From CBDDFQ01 sp965227035 (GTDB lineage: Bacteria > Pseudomonadota > Gammaproteobacteria > Burkholderiales > Burkholderiaceae_C): a stretch of DNA of 64,000 nt. The notes beneath the pieces are model-generated. The model searched no databases. It worked only from the letters and a program-made list of their open reading frames with translations, and was not told the origin of the DNA. Each line of letters begins with the position of its first letter. Position 1 is the stretch's first letter. Where the stretch lies: positions 1,054,001-1,118,000 of the forward strand of contig OZ245724.1 of the NCBI GenBank assembly GCA_965227035.1, in the 5' to 3' direction. Of the stretch, positions 14,724 through 22,993 are shown piece after piece. A program made the translations under genes and the position numbers.

Positions 14724-15698
14724 TTAATCTTCCTTCATTCCCGATGCCTTGACGATCGTGCTCAGCCGGCCTTTTTCTGCATCGATGAATTTGACGAACT
14801 CGGCACGTGTGCCGCCCTGAGGATCGATTCCTTGCGGAATCAGGCGTGCGCGAAGTTCAGGCGACTTGAGCGCTGCGTTGACGGCGATGTTCATCTTGTC
14901 GAGGATGTCGTCAGGCGTGCCGCGCGGCGCAAAAAGAGCCGCCCAGTGGCCGATGAAGACGTTGGAGAATCCCTGCTCTTGCGCGGTTGGCAAATCCGGA
15001 AGCGCAGCAATACGGCGATTCCATGTCGAGGCAAGCGCGCGAAGTTTGCCGCCTTTGATCTGCGGTATCACCACCACGCTTGCTTCGGACGTCGCGTCTA
15101 CCTGTTTGCTGATGACGGCGAACACGCCCTCAGAGCCGCTCTTGTAGGGCACGGCCTGGATTTTTGCGCCGGACTTGAGTTTGAGCATTTCTTCGACGAA
15201 GTGTGGCGTGCTGCCGGTTCCGGCCGTTGAAAAGTCGATGCCCTTTGCAGTTTTTGATGCTGCGATCAGACCCTTCAAATCTTTGATCGGCGAATCGACG
15301 GGCACCACGATCACCGAGGGACTCACCGCCATCAAAACCACCGGCACCAGTTCGTCTTCACGGTACGGCATCTTGGTCTTGATCATCGCGTTGGTCAGCA
15401 CGCCGGCGGCGGGCGCCAAAAACGTATAACCGTCGGGAGCAGCCCGGGCGACCAATTCCGCACCCAGCACAGAGCCCGCACCTGGCTTGTTCTCGACAAT
15501 GATCGTCTGGCCAAGCTGACGCGACGTGGCTTCAGCCACCGCACGCGCTACCAAATCGTTCGCACCGCCCGGCCCGAAAGGCACGACAAAACGAATCGGT
15601 TTCGTAGGCCACGCATCGGCGGCTAAAGAAGACAGCGCGGCGCTTCCCAACAGCAGGGCAGCAGCAATGGCAGGTAGTCTCGAAGTTTTTGTTGTCAT
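14724..15698 (-). CDS. Tripartite tricarboxylate transporter receptor, Bug/TctC family
   Basis: The product is 324 residues from the ATG at 15698. A longer frame to 15812 would place ~38 residues before the signal peptide. The Sec signal ends AALSSLAADA. The mature start WPTKPIRFVVPFGPGGANDL is the hallmark of Bug receptors, and VENKPGAGSVLGAELVARAA follows. It binds a small carboxylate in the periplasm. No TctA/TctB membrane genes accompany it, as is usual for the expanded Bug families of Burkholderiales. The ligand is unknown. Confidence 0.9.
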   Translation of the reverse strand: MTTKTSRLPAIAAALLLGSAALSSLAADAWPTKPIRFVVPFGPGGANDLVARAVAEATSRQLGQTIIVENKPGAGSVLGAELVARAAPDGYTFLAPAAGVLTNAMIKTKMPYREDELVPVVLMAVSPSVIVVPVDSPIKDLKGLIAASKTAKGIDFSTAGTGSTPHFVEEMLKLKSGAKIQAVPYKSGSEGVFAVISKQVDATSEASVVVIPQIKGGKLRALASTWNRRIAALPDLPTAQEQGFSNVFIGHWAALFAPRGTPDDILDKMNIAVNAALKSPELRARLIPQGIDPQGGTRAEFVKFIDAEKGRLSTIVKASGMKED

Positions 15699-15853
15699 GC
15701 GTGGCTCTCTAAGTTTTTTAAGTACGGACGATGTTAGCCATGTGCCCGGCCCTCGCAAAGAGAGCGGTTTCCCGGAGAAGAGCTCCGCAAAACGCACCGA
15801 CAAAACGTCCAACTACAAGGAGACGAAATCCTTGCCAAGGCTTGGCGGGTTTC

Positions 15854-16561
15854 TCAAAACCGTTCGTTCGCCGACAGATAACGCCATTGCCCTGGCGCGA
15901 GTCCAGCCAGCGACACGCGCCCCATTCGGATGCGCTTCATGGCGAGGATGCGCAACCCCACGCGATCGCAGATGTCGGCGATCTGCCCGGGCCGCGCGCC
16001 TTTGAGTGCAAATCGCAGGCCGGTCTGGTTCTCTGACTGTCGGCCGATGCTCACTCGCGCCGGCGAATGCTCCAGCCGCGCCAGCACTTCGGGGCCGACC
16101 ACGCCCTCCACATCGACCATCACCTCGTGCTCGATGATGCTGGCGTCTGCCTGCAGCTTGCGTTCGATGCGGAATTCCTGCGTGTACACGATGAGCCCAC
16201 TCGCGGCCGGCTCCAAGGGCGTCATCAAGCGCTGCGCTTTCATGTGCGCGGGCACAAAGCGCTGTCCGGCAGATTCGGGTTCGTGGTGATTGGCCGCGAC
16301 GAGGAGCTTATGCGCGACATCGGCTGCCATGCCGGCTGGCTTGTGCAGCAGCAGCGTGACTGCGAGGACGGGTTTCGGTTCGGCGCCTTCAGCGACCGCA
16401 ACCTGCTGATGATCGTGCACGCGCGATTGCGGTAGCGTCGCTATCACGCCATCGACGCTTACCGAGCCGTTCTCGATCAGCAGTTCGGCTTCGCGCCGCG
16501 ATACGCCAGCCAGCGCAGCAACGCGCTTGGCCAGCCGTATGCCTTCGGAAAAGTCGTTCAT
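15854..16561 (-). CDS. RsuA/RluF-type pseudouridine synthase-like protein lacking the catalytic Asp
   Basis: The product is 235 residues. An S4 RNA-binding domain occupies ~8-55 (LAKRVAALAGVSRREAELLI). The synthase-like domain has LLLHKPAGMAADV and a C-terminal PGQIADICDRVGLRILAMKR that fit the RsuA/RluB/E/F group. The catalytic motif, normally RLDxDTSGL, reads LEPAASGLIVYTQ here: Glu (codon at 16211-16213) replaces the invariant Asp and the rest of the motif is also changed. It may bind rRNA without modifying it. It stands alone between the Bug gene and the RraB-like gene. Confidence 0.8.
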   Translation of the reverse strand: MNDFSEGIRLAKRVAALAGVSRREAELLIENGSVSVDGVIATLPQSRVHDHQQVAVAEGAEPKPVLAVTLLLHKPAGMAADVAHKLLVAANHHEPESAGQRFVPAHMKAQRLMTPLEPAASGLIVYTQEFRIERKLQADASIIEHEVMVDVEGVVGPEVLARLEHSPARVSIGRQSENQTGLRFALKGARPGQIADICDRVGLRILAMKRIRMGRVSLAGLAPGQWRYLSANERF

Positions 16562-16626
16562 GGGGATGGCGAAATCGCACGTTTAGAAGGCATGAAGTGT
16601 AGCCATGGTCTAAACGGCGCTGGCTG

Positions 16627-17121
16627 TCACCTCGATGGCGTCTGCAACCCCGAATTCGCCGGCCCGGCATCCATCCCGTCATACGAGTCGATGCCCAGCC
16701 GCTCGGCCATGGCATAAAAATACTGGTTGCGCGCGTAGAGCGAGGCGGGAGTGTGGATCTCGACCCGTTCGACGCGGAGACGGAACACCTTCTCGCTCAT
16801 CTGCTCCACCCCGACCACTCGGTAATTCTGGGCTGCAAGTTCTCTTGCGGCCCTATCCAGCTTCGTTCTGTCCTGATCGAAAAAGTAATAGCCCCAAAGC
16901 AGCGGGCCATCTACGTTGAAGGGCGCCTTGGCGCGCATCTCGGCAAACATGCTGTCGATCTGGCTTCGCTGGATTTGCTGCTGCCACTGGGTCTGCTCCT
17001 GCGGCAAACGTGGCTGTGACGGAGCAGGGCGAACCTGGGACTCGGGTTGACCTGGAGTCTGCGCTTGCGCGGCAACCGCGGTGCAAATCAGCACCATTGA
17101 AATAAGAACGCGATGTTTCAT
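16627..17121 (-). CDS. Exported RraB-domain protein (RNase E inhibitor RraB family fold)
   Basis: The product is 164 residues. The N-terminus MKHRVLISMVLICTAVAAQA is a cleavable Sec signal, followed by a Gln/Pro-rich linker to ~50. The domain from ~60 (MRAKAPFNVDGPLLWGYYFF, RELAAQNYRVVGVEQM, HTPASLYARNQYFYAMAERL, DSYDGMDAGP) matches the RraB fold. Classical RraB acts on cytosolic RNase E, so an exported version must do something else. It lies 37 bases downstream of the marR-type gene, possibly in the same transcript. Confidence 0.75.
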   Translation of the reverse strand: MKHRVLISMVLICTAVAAQAQTPGQPESQVRPAPSQPRLPQEQTQWQQQIQRSQIDSMFAEMRAKAPFNVDGPLLWGYYFFDQDRTKLDRAARELAAQNYRVVGVEQMSEKVFRLRVERVEIHTPASLYARNQYFYAMAERLGIDSYDGMDAGPANSGLQTPSR

Positions 17122-17158
17122 CGGTATGTGCGACGGCGTCGCACCCTCAAAGCTGAAT

Positions 17159-17626
17159 TCAAAGATAGATTTTTTGCAGCAACTTGAGGAGTGTCTTGCG
17201 CTCGGCTGGAGTCAGGGCACCTGTTGCCTCTTCTTCCAACTCTGCCGCCGTCTGCTCTGCACGAGCCACCAGTGCGCGACCGTTGTCGGTCAGATGCAAT
17301 CCGGTAGCGCGTCCGTCGGTCGGGTGCGGTTGACGCTCGATCAGGTTGCGTTTCTCGAAACGATTGATCATGCCGACTAAATTAGGCGGAAGGATGTTCA
17401 AGGTGCTGCAAAGTTGTCTCGATGTAATTCCGGCGTTGTGCGAGATCAGCGACAAAACCGAAAAATCGACCGGGCCAAGTTCGTAGGCGCTCATCCGTTG
17501 CATGAACAGACCGATGACCGAGAGTGCCGCGCGGCGCGCGTTGTAGCCGATGAGCTGTTCCAGATACGCCGTGTCCACGCGATCGACGCTGGGCGCGGCG
17601 GTTTTTTGGCGCGCTGGTGCAGTCAT
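17159..17626 (-). CDS. MarR-family regulator of the phenylpropenoid cluster (CouR-like)
   Basis: The product is 155 residues from the ATG at 17626. Upstream GTG/TTG codons at 17635 and 17641 are alternatives. A winged helix-turn-helix is visible at ~50-110 (NAGITSRQLCSTLNILPPNL, GMINRFEKRNLIERQPHPTD, GRATGLHLTDNGRALV). It is the last gene of the long minus-strand catabolic operon, 11 bases after the acyl-CoA dehydrogenase stop. In Rhodopseudomonas palustris the MarR protein CouR represses such a cluster and is relieved by p-coumaroyl-CoA. The same logic is likely here, with the palindrome at 27756-27776 as candidate operator. Confidence 0.85.
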   Translation of the reverse strand: MTAPARQKTAAPSVDRVDTAYLEQLIGYNARRAALSVIGLFMQRMSAYELGPVDFSVLSLISHNAGITSRQLCSTLNILPPNLVGMINRFEKRNLIERQPHPTDGRATGLHLTDNGRALVARAEQTAAELEEEATGALTPAERKTLLKLLQKIYL

Positions 17627-17637
17627 CGCTTTCACGT

Positions 17638-19347
17638 TCAAGCGCTCACCGCGTGGGGATTGAAAGCGGCGACCGCCTTGTTGACGATGCCCCGGCGCAT
17701 TTCGTATTCGGGCAGCACCCAGGTATCGAACGCGTTTTTGGCGGCGTCGTATTCAGGGTTGCCGGTGGCCGAAATTTTTGCCCAGGCCCATGCCATCAAA
17801 GCCAATCCGACCATGCGCAGGTAGTCGTCCGCTACTTCGTACGGGAGCTGAGGACGCGCCTTCGCAGCTTCGCAGAGCAGGGTGGTGGCGTATCGCACTT
17901 CGGCGAATCGACGCAGCACCGATGCATCGTAGTCACGCGAAGCATCCATCTCGCCGCGAATCGCGAGCAGGGTGTTGGCGAGTGCCGCACCTTTGTCGGG
18001 CAGCACTTTGCGAATCAACAGGTCGATGGCCTGAATCTCGTTGGTGCCTTCGTAGATCATCGAGACCCGAATGTCGCGAACGATCTGCTCGATCCCCCAT
18101 TCGCGGATATAGCCGTGACCGCCGAACACCTGCAGGCATTCGCTGGCGCCGGTGAATCCTTGCTGGGTTCCAAGCGTTTTCAGGATCGGGGTGATGAGGC
18201 TGCACCACTGAGCCGATTTGTCTCGCTGCTTCGCGTCGGTGTGGTGTTTGGCCACGTCGAGCTCGATACCGGTTTTATAGGCGAGCACACGTAGCGAATC
18301 GATCCAGGCGCGTTGCGAATCGAGGATGCGGCGAATCGCTGGATGCTCGGAGATGAGATCTGCCGCATCCTTGGTGTCGCCGCGAACCGGGGCACGCATC
18401 TGGCGGCGCTCTATCGAATACGCATTCGCCTTTTGCCAGGCCGATGCCAATGCGCCGACGCCTTGAAGCGCCACATGCAAACGCGCGGCGTTCATCATGA
18501 CGAACATGGCGTTGAGACCGCGGCCCTCTTGGCCGATCAACCATCCGGTTGCGTTGTCGAATCGCATGACGCAGGTGGCGCTTCCGTGCAGTCCCATCTT
18601 CTCTTCGATGCGATCGCAGAACGCGGAATTGCGCGATCCGTCTTCAAGAACTTTCGGCACGAGGAAGAGCGACAGTCCCTTGGGGCCGGGTGGCGCATCG
18701 GGCAATCGCGCGAGTACCAGATGCACGATATTCGGGGTGAGGTCGTGCTCGCCGCTCGAGATAAAAATCTTTTCGCCGGTGATTCGATAGCTGCTGTCTG
18801 CTTGCGGAACTGCGCGCGTGCGCACCATACCGAGATCGCTACCGGCATGCGCTTCGGTGAGCGCCATCGTAGCTAGCCATTCACCGCTTGCAAGTTGGGG
18901 CAGGTACTTCGTTTTGAGCTCATCGCTGCCGTGATGCTTGAGGCATTCGTACGCACCATGCAGCAAGGCAGGCGCCATGGTCCAGCCCTGATTCGCGCCG
19001 CTGAGCATTTCGTAGAGCACGCCTTCGAGCACCCAGGGCAATGCCTGTCCGCCGTCTTCGCTGGCGCAGGCCAACGCGGGCCATCCGCCTTGCCAGAATT
19101 TTTGGTAAGCAGCTACGTAGCCGGGTGGCATCGTCACCTTGCCGGCCTCGAATTTCGCGCCGATCTCATCGCCCGAACGCTGTAGCGGAGCGACTTCGCT
19201 TTCGACGAACTTGCCTGCTTCTTCAAGCACCTGAGTCATGAGCGATTCGTCGACCTCGGCGTAGGGCGCGAGTTCTTTCAGTCGCTCGGCACCGGCCACC
19301 CTGAACAGCAGAAACGAGATGTCCTGCAGTGGAGCTTTGAAGTCCAA
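17638..19347 (-). CDS. Acyl-CoA dehydrogenase, large (DmdC-like) type
   Basis: The product is 569 residues, the extended class with an extra N-terminal segment and a C-terminal helical domain. The start is TTG at 19347, seven bases after GGAG. Motifs include MALTEAHAGSDLGMVRTRAV (FAD/substrate), ITGEKIFISSGEHDL, and QVFGGHGYIREWGIEQIVRD near the C-terminus. It oxidises an acyl-CoA to the 2,3-enoyl-CoA with FAD. In this cluster it could feed saturated phenylpropanoyl-CoA thioesters into the pathway. It starts two bases after livF and precedes the MarR gene. Confidence 0.9.
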   Translation of the reverse strand: MDFKAPLQDISFLLFRVAGAERLKELAPYAEVDESLMTQVLEEAGKFVESEVAPLQRSGDEIGAKFEAGKVTMPPGYVAAYQKFWQGGWPALACASEDGGQALPWVLEGVLYEMLSGANQGWTMAPALLHGAYECLKHHGSDELKTKYLPQLASGEWLATMALTEAHAGSDLGMVRTRAVPQADSSYRITGEKIFISSGEHDLTPNIVHLVLARLPDAPPGPKGLSLFLVPKVLEDGSRNSAFCDRIEEKMGLHGSATCVMRFDNATGWLIGQEGRGLNAMFVMMNAARLHVALQGVGALASAWQKANAYSIERRQMRAPVRGDTKDAADLISEHPAIRRILDSQRAWIDSLRVLAYKTGIELDVAKHHTDAKQRDKSAQWCSLITPILKTLGTQQGFTGASECLQVFGGHGYIREWGIEQIVRDIRVSMIYEGTNEIQAIDLLIRKVLPDKGAALANTLLAIRGEMDASRDYDASVLRRFAEVRYATTLLCEAAKARPQLPYEVADDYLRMVGLALMAWAWAKISATGNPEYDAAKNAFDTWVLPEYEMRRGIVNKAVAAFNPHAVSA

Positions 19348-19349
19348 GA

Positions 19350-20096
19350 TCAGGCTCCAGCGGGCGCAGGCGTTTTAGCTGCGCCAAGATAGGTGTCGAT
19401 CACGCGTGGATCCAACGCGAGTTCTTTCGCGGGGCCACTCACACCGATTTCGCCCATCTCGAGCACATGACCATGGTCGGCCACTTCGAGCGCAGCACGC
19501 GCGTTCTGCTCGACCAGCAAAATCGTGACGCCGGTCTTGCGGAGATCGTCGATGGTCTTGAAGATTTCGCGAACGATGAGCGGTGCAAGGCCCAGGCTAG
19601 GTTCGTCGAGCATCAACAGGTTGGGACGGGCCATGAGCGCGCGACCGACTGCGAGCATCTGGCGTTCGCCGCCCGACAAAGTGCCGGAGAGTTGAAGTCT
19701 GCGTTCCTTAAGTCTCGGGAAAATTGCGTAGACATCGTCCATGCGAGTTTTCCATTGACGGTTCTTCAGGCGAACCTGGCGGAAGCCGCCGAGCAGCAGG
19801 TTGTCTTCGACTGTCATGGTGCCGAACAGCTCGCGCTTTTCGGGTACGAGCGCAATGCCTAGCATTACCCGATCTTCCAGCGAAAGCTTGCTGATTTCCT
19901 GGCCGTCGTATTGAATGGTGCCGTGGTTCGGCAGCACGCCCATGAGCGTGTTGAGCAGCGTTGATTTGCCAGCGCCGTTCGGGCCGATTACCGTGATGAC
20001 GCTACCTTTCGCAGCGTCGATGTCGAGTCCATGCAGGACTTCCGCGCGGCCGTAACCGGCGCGAAGTCCGCGGACATGAAGCAGGGGAGTAGTCAT
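19350..20096 (-). CDS. Branched-chain-type ABC transporter ATPase, LivF-like
   Basis: The product is 248 residues from the ATG at 20096. A longer frame to 20225 overlaps the upstream gene and was rejected. Walker A is GPNGAGKSTLLN, the signature is LSGGERQMLAVGRAL, and Walker B is LLMLDEPSLGLAP. It is a cytosolic ATPase that pairs with the LivG-type domain of the fused upstream protein. Position in the phenylpropenoid operon suggests import of hydroxycinnamates rather than amino acids. Confidence 0.93.
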   Translation of the reverse strand: MTTPLLHVRGLRAGYGRAEVLHGLDIDAAKGSVITVIGPNGAGKSTLLNTLMGVLPNHGTIQYDGQEISKLSLEDRVMLGIALVPEKRELFGTMTVEDNLLLGGFRQVRLKNRQWKTRMDDVYAIFPRLKERRLQLSGTLSGGERQMLAVGRALMARPNLLMLDEPSLGLAPLIVREIFKTIDDLRKTGVTILLVEQNARAALEVADHGHVLEMGEIGVSGPAKELALDPRVIDTYLGAAKTPAPAGA

Positions 20097-20113
20097 GCCG
20101 GTGCGTCCTCGAA

Positions 20114-21889
20114 TCAATGTTCCGTGCCCAGATACGCAGCGCGCACCTTCGGGCTTTGTTGTACTTCGGCGGGCGTGCCTTCCATGAGGTGGGTGCCGAA
20201 TTCCATGACCACCAGTCGATCGCAAACGTCCATCACCAGACCCATGTCGTGTTCCACCAGAAGAATGCTCATGCCCTGCGCTCGCAGTTGGCGCAGTACA
20301 TCGGCGAGAGCTTCTTTTTCTTTATGACGCAAGCCCGCCGCCGGCTCGTCGAGCAGCAGCAAGGCCGGATCGCCGCACAGTGCACATGCGATCTCGAGCA
20401 GACGTTGCTGACCCATCGCGAGGTTGCCTGCAATCTCGTTCAGCAGCGATCCCATGCCGACTCGCTCGAGCTGCATCTGCGCGTCCTTGAACAGCCGGCG
20501 CTCTTCTTCTCTATCGATGTGCAGCATGGCCGATACCGCGCCCTTGTGTCCGCGAAGATGCGCACCGAGGGCGACGTTCTCGAGCACAGTCATGTCGGCA
20601 ATCATCTTCACGTGTTGGAAAGTTCGCGATATGCCTTGCTGCGCAATCTTGCGCGACGACATGCCGCTGATTGTTTGTCCACGGAACGTGACTGCGCCGG
20701 ACGTTAACGGCAGCAGACCGGTGATCAGGTTGAAGGTGGTCGACTTGCCGGCACCGTTGGGGCCGATCAAGCCGACGATTTCACCGGCGTGCGTTTTGAA
20801 GCTGATGTCGTTCACTGCGACCAAGCCGCCGAACTGTTTGCGAACGGCATTGACTTCGAGCACCAACGATCCTGCCGCGGGCTTCTCTCGCAAGGGAAGC
20901 GATGCTGCATTGCCCCAGTCGGTCGGGCGGGCACGACGCGGAATCACGCGATCGATCATGGCCCACAGACCGTTCGGGAAGTACTTGAGCACAAGCACCA
21001 GCACGATGCCGAACACGATGGTTTCGTAGCTGCCACTGGTGCCGATCAGTTTGGGCAGGAGCACCTGAAGCTGGTCTTCCAGCAGTTTGGTGATGGCCGA
21101 ACCCGCGAGTGCACCCCAGATGTGTCCGACGCCGCCGAGCACGGCCATGAACAGATACTCGATGCCCATCTTCAAACCGAAAGGCGAGGGGTTCACGGTG
21201 CGCTGGAAGTGCGCGTAGAGCCAGCCGGAAATCGAAGCCAGAATTGCCGCGATCACGAAGATGCCGACCTTGTAGCGCAGCGTGTCCACCCCCATGGCTT
21301 CCGCCATTTGCGAGCCGCTGGAGAGAGATCGGATCGCGCGTCCGGTGCGGGAGTCGAGCAGTCGGATCAGGGCGAGCGCCGAGAAGAAAACGATGACCCA
21401 AACCAGCACGAAGAACGCGCGACGCTGGCCGACTTCCCATCCGAAGATCGAGAGGCCCGGAACGCCCAGAATGCCGTCGTACTTGCCGAGGTAGTCGAGG
21501 TTGCCCATGAGGAAGTAGAGCGACAGTCCCCACGCGATGGTCGCGAGCGGCAGGTAGTGGCCCGACATGCGCAGCGTGATCAAACCGATGATGTACGCGC
21601 TTGCGGCGGTAATACCGACGCCGATGAACAGCGTGAGCCATGGCGACATGCCCATGTTGGTCGCGAGATACGCCGTGGTGTACGCGCCGATGCCGACGAA
21701 CGCAGCCTGACCGAAGGAAGTGAGCCCACCGACGCCGGTGAGCAGAATCAGGCCGAGCACCGGAAGTGCATACAGGCCGATGTAGTTGAGCTGGATGATC
21801 CAGAAATCCGGCAGCGGCAGAACCGGAACCAGCGCGATGCCGAGGGCCAGCAGCAGGAGCCCTGCAGTACGAATTCGATAGCTGTTCAC
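20114..21889 (-). CDS. Fused LivM permease-LivG ATPase of an aromatic acid importer
   Basis: The product is 591 residues starting at GTG (21889), with GAGGAG upstream. Residues ~1-320 are a LivM-type permease with about nine hydrophobic segments (GLILLTGVGGLTSFGQAAFV is characteristic). Residues ~335-590 are a complete LivG-type ATPase: Walker A GPNGAGKSTTFNLITG, signature NLAMGQQRLLEIACAL, Walker B LLLLDEPAAGLRHKE. The permease-ATPase fusion is common in Burkholderiales aromatic importers but differs from the second importer in this window, where the two are separate genes. The start lies one base after the livH stop. Confidence 0.93.
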   Translation of the reverse strand: MNSYRIRTAGLLLLALGIALVPVLPLPDFWIIQLNYIGLYALPVLGLILLTGVGGLTSFGQAAFVGIGAYTTAYLATNMGMSPWLTLFIGVGITAASAYIIGLITLRMSGHYLPLATIAWGLSLYFLMGNLDYLGKYDGILGVPGLSIFGWEVGQRRAFFVLVWVIVFFSALALIRLLDSRTGRAIRSLSSGSQMAEAMGVDTLRYKVGIFVIAAILASISGWLYAHFQRTVNPSPFGLKMGIEYLFMAVLGGVGHIWGALAGSAITKLLEDQLQVLLPKLIGTSGSYETIVFGIVLVLVLKYFPNGLWAMIDRVIPRRARPTDWGNAASLPLREKPAAGSLVLEVNAVRKQFGGLVAVNDISFKTHAGEIVGLIGPNGAGKSTTFNLITGLLPLTSGAVTFRGQTISGMSSRKIAQQGISRTFQHVKMIADMTVLENVALGAHLRGHKGAVSAMLHIDREEERRLFKDAQMQLERVGMGSLLNEIAGNLAMGQQRLLEIACALCGDPALLLLDEPAAGLRHKEKEALADVLRQLRAQGMSILLVEHDMGLVMDVCDRLVVMEFGTHLMEGTPAEVQQSPKVRAAYLGTEH

Positions 21890-21890
21890 T

Positions 21891-22931
21891 TCAATGCTCC
21901 TCGTCCGAATGGCCGGACTTCAGCGAGCGCCAAAGCAGAACGGGAATGATGATGGTGAACACGATCACTTCCTTGAATGCACTCGCCCAGAAAGCGCCGA
22001 ATGCTTCGACGATTCCGACGAAGAGCGCGCCGATGGCAGCACCCGGATAGCTCGACAGACCCGCGATAACGGCGGCCACGAATCCTTTGAGACCGATCAG
22101 AAATCCCGAGTCGTAGAAGATCGTGGTGGTCGGCCCTATCAGCAGACCCGACAACGCACCGATGAGGCCGGCCATCGCGAAAGTGAGTTGACCCGCCGTT
22201 TGCGAAGAGATGCCCATCAGCCGAGCGCCGAGTCGATTCACGGCGGTCGCACGCAATGCCTTGCCGTACAAAGTGCGTTCGAAAAACATCCAGAGCATCA
22301 CGATGAGTGCGACTGACGCGCCGATGATGATGATGGCCTGGCCCGAAATGTTCAGAGCGCCGACGCTGTATCGCGCGTCCCAGAACGATGGGTTGCGGAA
22401 CCCTTCGGCACCGAAGAAGAGAAGTCCGAGTCCGGTCATGGCGAAATGCACGCCGACCGAAACGATAAGAAGAACCAGTGTGGTCGAACCCGCGAGCGAC
22501 TGATAAGCCACGCGATAGATGAGCGGCCCGTAAGCGGTGACGATAGCGACTGTCAACAGCGCTTGCACCACGAGCGGCGAGTTACGCGGCGCCGCCCAAT
22601 AAGCGGCAAAACAAATAACGACCGGCACGATAAGCGTGCGAACTGCCTTCTTGATGGCGAGTCCGGCAGAGCGATAGGTGCGCCATGTCGTGAAGAGATC
22701 CATCAGAGCGGCAACGCACGCGAGGATCAGCAGCAACCAGACGGTGCCGGGCACTTTGCCCGTTTGAAAAATGGCCAGGGTGAGCGCGCCGTAAGCGACG
22801 AACTCACCCTGGGGAATAAAGATGACGCGTGTCACCGCGAAAACGAGAACGAGAGCCAGACCCAGCAGGGCGTAGATTGCTCCGTTAGTAATTCCATCCA
22901 GCACCAGGATGCTGGCTATCGACATATCCAT
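21891..22931 (-). CDS. Branched-chain-type ABC permease, LivH-like
   Basis: The product is 346 residues, very hydrophobic, with about nine membrane segments. It contains the LivH hallmarks ILVLDGITNGAIYALLGLAL and GLKGFVAAVIAGLSSYPGAA. It carries an unusual insertion (~75-120, FTTWRTYRSAGLAIKKAVRT) compared with the ~290 residues of standard LivH, including the one at 35279. The gene follows the binding-protein gene by 62 bases and couples tightly to the downstream fusion gene. Confidence 0.92.
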   Translation of the reverse strand: MDMSIASILVLDGITNGAIYALLGLALVLVFAVTRVIFIPQGEFVAYGALTLAIFQTGKVPGTVWLLLILACVAALMDLFTTWRTYRSAGLAIKKAVRTLIVPVVICFAAYWAAPRNSPLVVQALLTVAIVTAYGPLIYRVAYQSLAGSTTLVLLIVSVGVHFAMTGLGLLFFGAEGFRNPSFWDARYSVGALNISGQAIIIIGASVALIVMLWMFFERTLYGKALRATAVNRLGARLMGISSQTAGQLTFAMAGLIGALSGLLIGPTTTIFYDSGFLIGLKGFVAAVIAGLSSYPGAAIGALFVGIVEAFGAFWASAFKEVIVFTIIIPVLLWRSLKSGHSDEEH

Positions 22932-22993
22932 GAAGGTTCCCGTTCAAGACTTCGCGGCTTTTGTCCGACCCGGATGGATCGGACAGAAGCGTT

